The notes under the pieces: model-generated
Database searches by the model: none
Seen by the model: only the letters and a program-made list of their open reading frames with translations
Told to the model about the DNA's origin: nothing
Translations under genes and position numbers: made by a program
Source of the DNA: Streptomyces sp. MNU76
GTDB lineage: Bacteria; Actinomycetota; Actinomycetes; Streptomycetales; Streptomycetaceae
Length of the DNA: 64,000 bases
Reading direction: 5' to 3'
Assembly (NCBI RefSeq): GCF_020982545.1
Contig: NZ_JAJKLK010000021.1
Coordinates: forward strand, 1 to 64,000
Shown here: positions 24,339 to 33,141 of the stretch, piece by piece
Layout: the number at the start of each line of letters is the position of its first letter
Position numbering within the stretch: the stretch's first letter is position 1

Positions 24339-25005
24339 CGGCCCCTGACGCGGGGCGTGGCATATGGGACGGGGAAGAGACGCGGACCTTCACGGGGCTG
24401 CCGCGGGACACCTTCCGCATCCTCCACGTCAGCACCGGCAACGTGTGCCGCTCGCCGATCACCGAGCGGCTGACCCGGCATGCCCTGGCGGACCGGCTCG
24501 GGGACCCGCTGTGGGGCGGGCTGGTCGTCGAGAGCGCGGGGACGTGGGGCACGAGGGGGCGCCGATGGAGGCGAACGCTGAGGCGGTCCTCGCGGACTTC
24601 GGCGCGGACGCCTCCGGCTTCACGGGGCGTGAGCTGCTGGACGAGCACGTCATCCGCGCCGACCTGGTGCTGACGGCCACCCGCGACCACCGGGCGCAGG
24701 TCATCTCCATGGGGCACTCCGCGGGGCTGCGCACCTTCACCCTGAAGGAGTTCACCCGCCTGGTCCGCGCGATCGACCCGACCACGCTGCCTCCCCTGGA
24801 GGAGGGCATGGTCGTCCGCGCGCGTGCGCTGGTCCGCGCGGCGGCGGCTCTACGCGGGTGGCTCCTCGCTCCGACCGCCGAGGCCGACGAGGTCTACGAC
24901 CCGTACGGCGCGCCCCTGCCGTTCTTCCGGTCGGTGGGCGACGAGATACACCAGGCGCTGGATCCGGTGGTGACGGCGCTTACGGGGGTGCCGGCCAGGG
25001 CGTAG
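24335..25005 (+). pseudogene. Low-molecular-weight protein-tyrosine-phosphatase-like gene with a one-base frameshift
   Basis: The first frame reads TFRILHVSTGNVCRSPITERL...VVESAGTWG. The second, from about 24550, reads HEGAPMEANAEAVLADFGAD...VIRADLVLTATRDHRAQVISM. A single C is missing at GGC-ACG (expected GGC-CAC), so the gene is split. The P-loop position that is the nucleophilic Cys in LMW-PTPs is Ser33 here (S-T-G-N-V-C-R), while Arg39 is kept. That would abolish the classical mechanism unless the lineage uses another residue. The C-terminal Asp loop (DPYGAPLPFFRSV) is present. It overlaps sua5 and is likely co-transcribed with it. Confidence 0.75.
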
Positions 25006-25104
25006 CCGGCGCCGGGCTCCGGTCCGTACGGCACGACACCGGGCATCCCGGGCGTCCCGGGCCTACATTGGTGCTACGTCATCGTCGACGCCCCGGAGCG
25101 CATC

Positions 25105-26343
25105 ATGTCGGTCACCCCTGTTCTCGAGGCGGATGTCCTGCGGCGGCAGGACCCCGAGCTGGCCGACATCCTGCTCGGGGAGCGGGATCGGCAGGCGACG
25201 ACGCTGCAGCTCGTCGCCGCGGAGAACTTCACCTCGCCGGCGGTACTGGCCGCGCTGGGATCATCGCTCGCGAACAAGTACGCGGAGGGGTATCCGGGGG
25301 CCCGGCACCACGGCGGCTGCGAGATGGTGGACGTCGCCGAACGGCTCGCCGTGGAGCGCGCCAAGGCACTGTTCGGGGCCGAGCACGCCAACGTCCAGTC
25401 GCACTCGGGTTCCTCGGCCGTCCTGGCCGCCTACGCCGCCCTGCTGCGCCCCGGCGACACCGTCCTCGCGATGGGCCTGCACTTCGGCGGCCATCTCACC
25501 CACGGCTCACCCGCCAACTTCTCCGGCCGCTGGTTCGACTTCGTCGGGTACGGCGTGGAGGCCGAGTCGGGGCTGGTCGACCGCGAGCAGGTGCGCACCC
25601 TGGCCCGCACCCACCGCCCCAAGGCCATCGTGTGCGGATCCATCTCCTACCCCCGGCACCTCGACTACGCCTTCTTCCGCGAGGTCGCCGACGAGGTGGG
25701 CGCCTATCTCATCGCCGACGCGGCCCATCCGATCGGGCTGGTCGCCGGGGGAGCGGCGCCCAACCCGGTGCCGTACGCCGACATCGTGTGCGCCACCACG
25801 CACAAGGTGCTGCGGGGCCCGCGCGGCGGGATGCTGCTGTGCGGGAGCGAGCTGGCCGAGCGGGTGGACCGGGCGGTGTTCCCGTTCACCCAGGGCGGCG
25901 CGCAGATGCACACCATCGCCGCGAAGGCCGTCGCGTTCGGGGAGGCGGCAACCCCGGCGTTCACCGCGTACGCCCATCAGGTGGTCGCGAACGCCCGCGT
26001 GCTGGCCCGGGGGCTGGCCGAGGAGGGGCTCGTGGTCGTCACCGGCGGCACCGACACGCACCTGCTGACCGTCGATCCCGCGCCACTCGGTGTCGACGGC
26101 CGCACGGCCAAGGGGCTGCTCGCGGCGGCCGGGATGGTCCTGGACTGCTGCGCGCTTCCGCACGGGGACGCCCGTGGCCTGCGGCTCGGCACGGCCGCGC
26201 TGACCACCCAGGGCATGGGCGAGCCGGAGATGGCGCGGCTCGCGGCGCTGTTCGCCGGGGTCCTGCGGGACGGCGGCGACGGCAAGCGGACCCGTGAAGA
26301 AGTGCGGGACCTGGCTGGAAGATTTCCGCCGTATCCGCGCTGA
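25105..26343 (+). CDS. glyA: Serine hydroxymethyltransferase
   Basis: Encodes 412 residues. It interconverts serine and glycine with tetrahydrofolate, using PLP. The PLP lysine is K234 in CATTHKVLRGPRGG. Other marks are NFTSPAVLAALGS, NKYAEGYPGARHHGG (substrate binding), SHSGSSAVLAAYAAL and ADAAHPIGLVAGG. The usual TTTHK is ATTHK here, and the chain is slightly short at the C-terminus, so it may be the second SHMT paralogue of Streptomyces rather than the main housekeeping copy. It stands alone, with about 100 bases upstream. Confidence 0.93.
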   Translation: MSVTPVLEADVLRRQDPELADILLGERDRQATTLQLVAAENFTSPAVLAALGSSLANKYAEGYPGARHHGGCEMVDVAERLAVERAKALFGAEHANVQSHSGSSAVLAAYAALLRPGDTVLAMGLHFGGHLTHGSPANFSGRWFDFVGYGVEAESGLVDREQVRTLARTHRPKAIVCGSISYPRHLDYAFFREVADEVGAYLIADAAHPIGLVAGGAAPNPVPYADIVCATTHKVLRGPRGGMLLCGSELAERVDRAVFPFTQGGAQMHTIAAKAVAFGEAATPAFTAYAHQVVANARVLARGLAEEGLVVVTGGTDTHLLTVDPAPLGVDGRTAKGLLAAAGMVLDCCALPHGDARGLRLGTAALTTQGMGEPEMARLAALFAGVLRDGGDGKRTREEVRDLAGRFPPYPR

Positions 26344-26484
26344 GGTGGGGTAGGCGCACCACCAGGCACAGCATCACGTGCAACCATCGTCGCTACCCGG
26401 ATGTCCTCCACCGTATGCGTGTATCGCTCCGCGCATCGCTAGGGTGTGAGGCTGTGATGGCCAGCGAGACCTGTGGGGAAGCCC

Positions 26485-27768
26485 GTGCGTGAATACCTCC
26501 TGACGCTCTGCATCACGGCCGCGGTGACGTACCTGCTGACAGGGCCGGTGCGGAAGTTCGCGATCGTGGCCGGAGCCATGCCGGAGATCCGTGCGCGTGA
26601 CGTCCACCGTGAACCCACGCCCCGCCTCGGCGGCATCGCGATGTTCTTCGGGCTGTGCGCCGGTCTGCTGGTCGCCGACCACCTGACCAATCTCAGCCAG
26701 GTCTTCGCCGAGTCCAACGAACCGCGCGCCCTGCTCTCCGGGGCCGCGCTGATCTGGCTCATCGGCGTCCTGGACGACAAGTTCGAGATCGACGCCCTGA
26801 TCAAGCTCGGCGGCCAGATGATCGCCGCCGGTGTGATGGTCATGCAGGGTCTGACGATCCTGTGGCTGCCCATCCCCAGCGTGGGGATCGTCGCGCTGAC
26901 CCAGTGGCAGGGCACCCTGCTCACGGTCGCCCTGGTCGTCATCACCATCAACGCGGTCAACTTCGTCGACGGACTCGACGGTCTCGCGGCCGGCATGGTC
27001 TGCATCGCCTCCGCCGCGTTCTTCATGTACGCCTACCGCCTCTGGTACAGCTACGGCATCGAGGCCGCGGCCCCGGCCACCCTGTTCGCGGCCGTCCTGA
27101 TGGGCATGTGCCTGGGCTTCCTGCCGCACAACATGCATCCGGCGCGGATCTTCATGGGCGACTCGGGTTCGATGATGATCGGCCTGGTGCTGGCGGCCGC
27201 CGCGATCTCCATCACGGGGCAGGTCGACCCGGACGTGATGGGCCTGTACGGCTCCGAGCGCAGCACGGTCTACGCAATGGTCCCGGTCTACATCCCGCTG
27301 CTGATGCCGCTGACCATCATCGCGATCCCGGCGGCCGACCTGATCCTCGCGATCGTGCGCCGCACCTGGCGCGGACAGTCGCCGTTCGCCGCCGACCGGG
27401 GGCATCTGCACCACCGGCTCCTGGAGGTCGGGCACTCGCACAGCCGGGCCGTGCTGATCATGTACTTCTGGTCCGCGGTGATCGCGTTCGGCACCCTGGC
27501 GTACACGGTGAACTCGGCGTCCATGTGGATCGTCCTCGCCATCGCCATGTTCAGCGCGGTGGGTCTCTTCCTGCTGCTGCTGCCCCGCTTCACGCCGCGT
27601 GCGCCGCGCTGGGCGCAGCGCTTCGTACCGCCCCGCTACCGCCGCCGGGCGGTCCCGGCCGTCGCCGCGGAGCCCGTCCCCGACTGGACGCCGTCCCTCG
27701 ACGGCGCGACGGCGATCGGCGGCCGTCACCACGAAGCGGAACGCAGCCCGGCGGGCGCGCGCCGCTGA
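26485..27768 (+). CDS. Undecaprenyl-phosphate N-acetylglucosaminyl-1-phosphate transferase (WecA/TagO/MraY-like)
   Basis: Encodes 427 residues from GTG 26485; GGGGAA at 26475-26480 fits this start and not the in-frame GTG at 26473. It is a polytopic membrane enzyme (about 11 helices) that loads a sugar-1-phosphate onto undecaprenyl phosphate, the first step of wall glycopolymer synthesis. Catalytic motifs are LDDKFEID (Asp pair), NAVNFVDGLDGLAAG, FMGDSGSMMIGL and the His motif DRGHLHHRLLEVGHS. The C-terminus is a charged cytoplasmic tail. It precedes the atp operon, as in other Streptomyces, and ends in a perfect terminator. Confidence 0.92.
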   Translation: MREYLLTLCITAAVTYLLTGPVRKFAIVAGAMPEIRARDVHREPTPRLGGIAMFFGLCAGLLVADHLTNLSQVFAESNEPRALLSGAALIWLIGVLDDKFEIDALIKLGGQMIAAGVMVMQGLTILWLPIPSVGIVALTQWQGTLLTVALVVITINAVNFVDGLDGLAAGMVCIASAAFFMYAYRLWYSYGIEAAAPATLFAAVLMGMCLGFLPHNMHPARIFMGDSGSMMIGLVLAAAAISITGQVDPDVMGLYGSERSTVYAMVPVYIPLLMPLTIIAIPAADLILAIVRRTWRGQSPFAADRGHLHHRLLEVGHSHSRAVLIMYFWSAVIAFGTLAYTVNSASMWIVLAIAMFSAVGLFLLLLPRFTPRAPRWAQRFVPPRYRRRAVPAVAAEPVPDWTPSLDGATAIGGRHHEAERSPAGARR

Positions 27769-27814
27769 ACCGGGGCCGTCTTCAGGGCCCTCGTCGCACT
27801 GCTCCAGAAACCGG

Positions 27815-27854
27815 GCCGGAGGCCGTGTGCGGTACGCCGCACACGGCCTCCGGC
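27815..27854 (+). terminator. Perfect terminator before the atp operon
   Basis: An 18-bp perfect stem (GCCGGAGGCCGTGTGCGG and its complement) closes on a TACG loop. It separates the WecA-like gene from the atp leader. Confidence 0.9.
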
Positions 27855-28201
27855 TGTCCGTCGCGAGGGCGGAGGGGCGGGCGTCGCGCTGACGGCAAGG
27901 TAAGAATCTGACTAACACTTTGCCGATGCCATACAAGAGCCTGACGGAGCAAACGGCCTTATAGCAGACAACTCGGCACTGATTCCGCGCAGGTGGGCCG
28001 GTTCACTCTCATGTGTGACGTCTGGCACGGCGTTCAGGTAAAGTCCTCATCAAATAGTTTGTGATACGGTTCACGAGAACCCGGGGCAGAGTCGAAGGAC
28101 CGCAGTGCGACGGTCCATTGGCGTGAGTTTTCCGCTCGTTCCCGGGGTCTACGCTCGTCCATGACGACACCCCTCCCCCCTGTGAAAGCGGAGTTGCCGC
28201 C
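27855..28201 (+). promoter_or_regulatory. atp operon upstream region with a Crp-like dyad
   Basis: No gene. This stretch is markedly less GC-rich than its surroundings (27900-28070), as expected for a strong promoter. GTGA-TACGGT-TCAC at 28061-28074 is a perfect 4+4 inverted repeat close to the actinobacterial Crp/Cmr half-sites (GTG...CAC). The atpI ribosome site (AGCGGAG) lies about 10 bases before ATG 28202. The exact -10/-35 hexamers are not certain. Confidence 0.4.
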
Positions 28202-28639
28202 ATGCCGTCCAATGACGTCCGGATCCTCCTTCAGGCCGCCGCGCCCACGGCTGCCGTCGGCGCGATCGCCGCTGTCGTCGGCGGGCTCGTCGTCGGTGGG
28301 AAGGGTGCGATCGGGGCGGGCATCGCCATCCTGGTCGTGCTCCTGTTCATGGGGATCGGCCTGTATGTCCTGCAGTGGACCGCCAAATCACTTCCGCACC
28401 TTTTCCAGGCGATGGGTCTGATGCTGTACCTGGCGCAGATCCTGCTGATGTTCATGTTCATCGCGCTCTTCAAGGACACGACACTGTTCGACCCGAAGGT
28501 CTTCGCGCTCACGCTGGTCGCCGGCACTCTCACCTGGGTCGCCGCGCAGGCGCGTGCTCAGATGAAGGCCAAGATCCTTTACGTCGACCCCGAGTCGACG
28601 ACGGATGCGAAGAACGAAAAATCGGGGCATTCGGCGTGA
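28202..28639 (+). CDS. atpI: ATP synthase protein I
   Basis: Encodes 145 residues with four hydrophobic segments (about 9-28, 36-58, 70-91, 98-117) and a short charged C-terminus. AtpI is a non-structural membrane protein at the head of bacterial atp operons that assists c-ring assembly. The short length and weak conservation are normal for the family. It starts the nine-gene operon; atpB follows after 225 bases. Confidence 0.88.
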   Translation: MPSNDVRILLQAAAPTAAVGAIAAVVGGLVVGGKGAIGAGIAILVVLLFMGIGLYVLQWTAKSLPHLFQAMGLMLYLAQILLMFMFIALFKDTTLFDPKVFALTLVAGTLTWVAAQARAQMKAKILYVDPESTTDAKNEKSGHSA

Positions 28640-28864
28640 GGCGTAGGGCCGGAATAAAGGCGCATGGCAGACCCTGCTACCGTCCGGTGTCAACTGCGGC
28701 ATCGCGGGCGCGGGCATCTGTTCTGACGCCTGCCGTACCGCCGGGCGAGATGCCCCCCACTCGACCCCACATCCGTAACACCAGTCCCGTGCCGATCCGC
28801 GGCTCCGCGCCGCGCCGACACCACGAGGTTGCCGAATCCATGCGCCACGCTGAAGGAGCCCGCG

Positions 28865-29686
28865 GTGAGTGCTGACCACACGCAGGTGCTCGCCTTCGAG
28901 ATCGACTGCCACATCTTCGACGGCTGTGGCTTCCCGTCCCCCGGGCTGCACTCGTTCCTGTACGAGCCTCTCCTGGGCGACGCGGACAGCAGCGTGTACT
29001 TCAACAAGCCGATGCTTCTGGCGCTGCTCGGCTCGCTCATCGTGATCGGCTTCTTCTGGGCGGCCTTCCGCCGGCCCCAGGTCGTTCCGGGCAAGCTCCA
29101 GATGGTCGCCGAGGCGGGTTACGACTTCGTCAGGCGCGGCATCGTCTACGAGACGATGGGCAAGCGCGAGGGTGACAAGTACGTCCCGCTCGTGGTGTCT
29201 CTGTTCTTCTTCGTCTGGATGATGAACATCTGGTCGATCGTTCCGGTCGCCCAGTTCCCGGTGACGTCGATCGTCGCGTACCCGATGGCACTCGCGCTGA
29301 TCGTCTACGTCCTGTGGGTCTCGCTGACCTTCAGGCGGCACGGCTTCGTCGGTGCCCTGAAGAACTTCACCGGCTACGACAAGTCACTCGGCGGGGCGCT
29401 GCCCGTCGTCATGCTGATCGAGGCATTCTCGAACCTGCTCGTGCGGCCCTTCACCCACGCGGTGCGACTCTTCGCGAACATGTTCGCGGGCCACATCCTG
29501 CTGCTGCTGTTCACCATCGCGAGCTGGTACCTGCTGAACGGCATCGGCATCGCCTACGCCGGTGTCTCGTTCCTGATGGTCATCGTGATGACCGCCTTCG
29601 AGCTCTTCATCCAGGCCCTGCAGGCGTATGTCTTCGTACTGCTGACCTGCACCTACATCCAGGGCGCACTCGCCGAGCACCACTGA
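28865..29686 (+). CDS. atpB: ATP synthase subunit a
   Basis: Encodes 273 residues from GTG 28865, set by AAGGAG 7-12 bases upstream. This Fo stator subunit carries the two proton half-channels. The essential stator Arg lies in NLLVRPFTHAVRLFANMFAGH (second Arg). Further polar helix residues occur in FELFIQALQAYVFVLLTCTYI. It has five to six membrane helices. Part of the atp operon. Confidence 0.96.
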   Translation: MSADHTQVLAFEIDCHIFDGCGFPSPGLHSFLYEPLLGDADSSVYFNKPMLLALLGSLIVIGFFWAAFRRPQVVPGKLQMVAEAGYDFVRRGIVYETMGKREGDKYVPLVVSLFFFVWMMNIWSIVPVAQFPVTSIVAYPMALALIVYVLWVSLTFRRHGFVGALKNFTGYDKSLGGALPVVMLIEAFSNLLVRPFTHAVRLFANMFAGHILLLLFTIASWYLLNGIGIAYAGVSFLMVIVMTAFELFIQALQAYVFVLLTCTYIQGALAEHH

Positions 29687-29754
29687 GTGCCCTTCACCCC
29701 CCAGTCGCCCGGTGGCCAACCCCCACCGGTCCGTGAAGAAAAGGAAGAACTGGC

Positions 29755-29985
29755 ATGTCCCAGACCCTTGCCGCCGTCACCGGCTCGATCGCGTCCATCG
29801 GCTACGGCATCGCCGCGTTCGGCCCCGGCATCGGAGTCGGCATCATCTTCGGCAAGGGCACCGAGGCCCTCGCCCGTCAGCCCGAGGCCGCCGGCCTGAT
29901 CCGCGCCAACCAGATCCTCGGCTTCGCCTTCTGCGAGGCGCTCGCCCTCATCGGCCTGGTCATGCCGTTCGTCTACGGCCTGTGA
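29755..29985 (+). CDS. atpE: ATP synthase subunit c
   Basis: Encodes 76 residues forming a two-helix hairpin. Helix 1 is Gly-rich (YGIAAFGPGIGVGIIFGKG), the polar loop is RQPEAAG, and helix 2 carries the proton-binding Glu in AFCEALALIGLV. Multiple copies form the rotating c-ring. GAAGGA-type ribosome site, ATG 29755. Confidence 0.96.
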   Translation: MSQTLAAVTGSIASIGYGIAAFGPGIGVGIIFGKGTEALARQPEAAGLIRANQILGFAFCEALALIGLVMPFVYGL

Positions 29986-30029
29986 TCATCTGACTCACGA
30001 CCAGACCACCAGACGAAAGGCCCTCTGAT

Positions 30030-30578
30030 ATGAGCCCACTGCTCACTATCGCGGCTGAGGAGGAATTGCAGAACCCCCTCATCCCGCCGATTCCCGAGCT
30101 CGTCATCGGCCTGCTCGCCTTCGTCATCGTCTTCGGCTTCCTCGCCAAGAAGCTCCTCCCGAACATCAACAAGGTTCTGGAGGAGCGCCGCGAGGCGATC
30201 GAGGGCGGGATGGAGAAGGCCGAGGCCGCCAAGATCGAGGCCCAGAGCGTGCTCGAGCAGTACAAGGCTCAGCTCGCCGAAGCTCGGCACGAGGCCGCGC
30301 GTCTGCGCCAGGAGGCGCAGGAGCAGGGCGCCACGCTCATCGCCGAGATGCGGGCCGAGGGCCAGCGTCAGCGCGAGGAGATCATCGCCGCCGGTCACTC
30401 GCAGCTCGAGGCCGACCGCAAGGCCGCCTCTTCCGCGCTGCGTCAGGACGTGGGCAAGCTCGCCACCGACCTGGCCGGCAAGCTCGTCGGCGAGTCCCTC
30501 GAGGACCACGCCCGGCAGAGCCGTGTGATCGACCGCTTCCTCGACGACCTCGAGGAGAAGGCCGAGGCCACGCGATGA
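30030..30578 (+). CDS. atpF: ATP synthase subunit b
   Basis: Encodes 182 residues. One N-terminal membrane helix (about 24-45, ELVIGLLAFVIVFGFLAKKLL) is followed by a long charged right-handed coiled coil (residues 50-180) forming the peripheral stalk that links Fo to the delta subunit. The last four bases overlap atpH (ATGA), indicating translational coupling. Confidence 0.95.
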   Translation: MSPLLTIAAEEELQNPLIPPIPELVIGLLAFVIVFGFLAKKLLPNINKVLEERREAIEGGMEKAEAAKIEAQSVLEQYKAQLAEARHEAARLRQEAQEQGATLIAEMRAEGQRQREEIIAAGHSQLEADRKAASSALRQDVGKLATDLAGKLVGESLEDHARQSRVIDRFLDDLEEKAEATR

Positions 30579-31390
30579 ACGGAGCGAGCCGCGAGGCCCT
30601 GGCAGCCGCACGGACGCGTCTCGACGCGCTGACGGACTCCACGTCCGTGGACGCGGCGCGGCTCGCCGACGAGCTGGCCGCCGTCACCGCTCTGCTCCAC
30701 CGCGAGGTGTCGCTGCGTCGGGTCCTGACCGACCCGGCGCAGCCCGGCGAGGCCAAGGCCGAGCTGGTCGTCCGCATCCTCGGCGGGCAGGTCGGCTCGA
30801 CCACCGCCGACCTGGTGTCGGGCCTGGTGCGTTCCCGCTGGTCGCAGCCCCGCGACCTTGTGGACGCGCTGGAGCAGCTGGCCGATGTCGCCGACCTCAC
30901 GGCCGCGCAGCAGTCGGCCACGCTCGACGACGTCGAGGACGAGCTGTTCCGCTTCGGCCGGATCGTCGCCTCGAACACGGAGCTGCGGTCCGCGCTGACC
31001 GACCGTGCCGCCGGTACCTCCGCCAAGCGCGAGCTGCTGCGCAGCCTGCTCGGCGGCCGCGCCAAGGCCACCACCGAGCGTCTGGTGACACGCCTCGTGA
31101 CCGCGCCGCGTGGACGTAGCCTGGAGGGGGGACTCGAGTCCCTGTCCAAGCTCGCCGCCGAGCGCCGGGACCGCATGGTCGCCGTCGTCACCTCCGCGGT
31201 CCCGCTGAGCGACCCCCAGAAGCGACGCCTCGGCGCCGCCCTGGCGAAGCTCTACGGCCGTCCCATGCACCTCAACCTCGACGTGGACCCCGGCGTCCTC
31301 GGCGGGATCCGGGTGCAGGTCGGCGACGAGGTCATCAACGGCTCGATCGCGGACCGACTCGAGGACGCCGGCCGCCGCCTGGCGAGCTAG
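30575..31390 (+). CDS. atpH: ATP synthase subunit delta
   Basis: Encodes 271 residues, the long actinobacterial form. It has an N-terminal stretch of about 90 residues before the conserved OSCP/delta domain (FGRIVASNTELRSALTDRAAG, KRELLRSLLGGRA, VTSAVPLSDPQKRRLGAAL, DPGVLGGIRVQVGDEVINGSI). It connects the peripheral stalk to F1. The ATG overlaps the atpF stop. Confidence 0.94.
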   Translation: MNGASREALAAARTRLDALTDSTSVDAARLADELAAVTALLHREVSLRRVLTDPAQPGEAKAELVVRILGGQVGSTTADLVSGLVRSRWSQPRDLVDALEQLADVADLTAAQQSATLDDVEDELFRFGRIVASNTELRSALTDRAAGTSAKRELLRSLLGGRAKATTERLVTRLVTAPRGRSLEGGLESLSKLAAERRDRMVAVVTSAVPLSDPQKRRLGAALAKLYGRPMHLNLDVDPGVLGGIRVQVGDEVINGSIADRLEDAGRRLAS

Positions 31391-31524
31391 CACCAACTTC
31401 ATAGCAGTACGTACGTATGTCTGCGGCCCGGTTGGGCCGTGCAGAGGATTCACCTCTTTCAGGGGGGAGTCCCCATCCCCCCAAAGTGAAACTTCGGGCC
31501 CAACAAGGAGAGCAGGGAACCCAG

Positions 31525-33120
31525 ATGGCGGAGCTCACGATCCGGCCGGAGGAGATCCGGGACGCGCTGGAGAACTTCGTCCAGTCGTACCAGCCGGACG
31601 CGGCCTCGCGCGAAGAGGTCGGTACGGTCACGCTTGCCGGCGACGGCATCGCGAAGGTCGAGGGTCTTCCCTCGGCCATGGCCAACGAACTGCTGAAGTT
31701 CGAGGACGGCACCCTCGGCCTCGCGCTCAACCTGGAAGAGCGCGAGATCGGCGCCATCGTCCTCGGTGAGTTCAGCGGTATCGAGGAGGGCCAGCCGGTC
31801 AGCCGTACCGGCGAGGTGCTGTCGGTCGCCGTGGGCGAGGGCTACCTCGGCCGCGTCGTCGACCCGCTCGGCAACCCGATCGACGGCCTCGGCGAGATCG
31901 AGACCACCGGCCGCCGCGCCCTGGAGCTGCAGGCTCCCGGCGTCATGGCCCGTAAGTCGGTGCACGAGCCGATGGAGACCGGTTACAAGGCCGTCGACGC
32001 CATGACCCCGGTCGGCCGCGGCCAGCGCCAGCTGATCATCGGTGACCGCCAGACCGGCAAGACCGCCCTGGCCGTCGACACGATCATCAACCAGCGCGAC
32101 AACTGGCGCTCCGGTGACGTGAACAAGCAGGTCCGCTGCGTCTACGTCGCCATCGGCCAGAAGGGCTCGACCATCGCCTCCGTGCGTGGCGCCCTCGAAG
32201 AGGCCGGCGCGCTGGAGTACACGACCATCGTCGCCGCCCCGGCGTCCGACCCGGCCGGCTTCAAGTACCTGGCGCCGTACACCGGTTCGGCCATCGGTCA
32301 GCAGTGGATGTACGAGGGCAAGCACGTCCTCATCATCTTCGACGACCTCTCCAAGCAGGCCGACGCCTACCGCGCCGTGTCGCTGCTGCTGCGCCGCCCG
32401 CCGGGCCGTGAGGCCTACCCGGGTGACGTCTTCTACCTGCACTCCCGTCTGCTGGAGCGCTGCGCGAAGCTCTCCGACGACCTCGGCGCGGGCTCGATGA
32501 CCGGTCTGCCGATCGTCGAGACGAAGGCCAACGACGTCTCGGCGTTCATCCCGACCAACGTCATCTCCATCACCGACGGCCAGTGCTTCCTGGAGTCGGA
32601 CCTCTTCAACGCCGGTCAGCGCCCCGCGCTGAACGTCGGTATCTCCGTCTCCCGAGTCGGTGGTTCCGCGCAGCACAAGGCGATGAAGCAGGTCTCCGGT
32701 CGTCTGCGTCTCGACCTCGCCCAGTACCGCGAGCTGGAGGCGTTCGCCGCCTTCGGTTCCGACCTGGACGCCGCGTCGAAGGCGCAGCTGGAGCGCGGTA
32801 TGCGTCTGGTCGAGCTGCTGAAGCAGCCGCAGTACCAGCCGATGCCGACCGAGGACCAGGTCGTCTCCGTGTGGGCCGGTACCACCGGCAAGATGGACGA
32901 CGTCCCCGTCGCCGACGTCCGCCGCTTCGAGAAGGAGCTGCTGGAGTACCTGCACCGCAAGGAGCAGGGCCTCATGACCTCCATCAAGGAGGGCGGCAAG
33001 ATGTCCGACGACACCCTGACCGCTGTCGCCGACGCGATCGCCGAGTTCAAGAAGCAGTTCGAGACCTCGGACGGCAAGCTGCTCGGCGAGGACGCCCCGG
33101 CCGTCAACGTCTCCAAGTGA
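31525..33120 (+). CDS. atpA: ATP synthase subunit alpha
   Basis: Encodes 531 residues from ATG 31525 after AAGGAGAGCAGGG; the frame is open further upstream without homology. It is a non-catalytic nucleotide-binding F1 subunit. Walker A is GDRQTGKTALA, with the arginine-finger region SVSRVGGSAQHKAMK and the beta-barrel crown at residues about 25-95. The C-terminal helical bundle ends in an Ala/Val-rich tail as in actinobacteria. Confidence 0.97.
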   Translation: MAELTIRPEEIRDALENFVQSYQPDAASREEVGTVTLAGDGIAKVEGLPSAMANELLKFEDGTLGLALNLEEREIGAIVLGEFSGIEEGQPVSRTGEVLSVAVGEGYLGRVVDPLGNPIDGLGEIETTGRRALELQAPGVMARKSVHEPMETGYKAVDAMTPVGRGQRQLIIGDRQTGKTALAVDTIINQRDNWRSGDVNKQVRCVYVAIGQKGSTIASVRGALEEAGALEYTTIVAAPASDPAGFKYLAPYTGSAIGQQWMYEGKHVLIIFDDLSKQADAYRAVSLLLRRPPGREAYPGDVFYLHSRLLERCAKLSDDLGAGSMTGLPIVETKANDVSAFIPTNVISITDGQCFLESDLFNAGQRPALNVGISVSRVGGSAQHKAMKQVSGRLRLDLAQYRELEAFAAFGSDLDAASKAQLERGMRLVELLKQPQYQPMPTEDQVVSVWAGTTGKMDDVPVADVRRFEKELLEYLHRKEQGLMTSIKEGGKMSDDTLTAVADAIAEFKKQFETSDGKLLGEDAPAVNVSK

Positions 33121-33141
33121 CGTAAGGAAGGGACCTGACTC

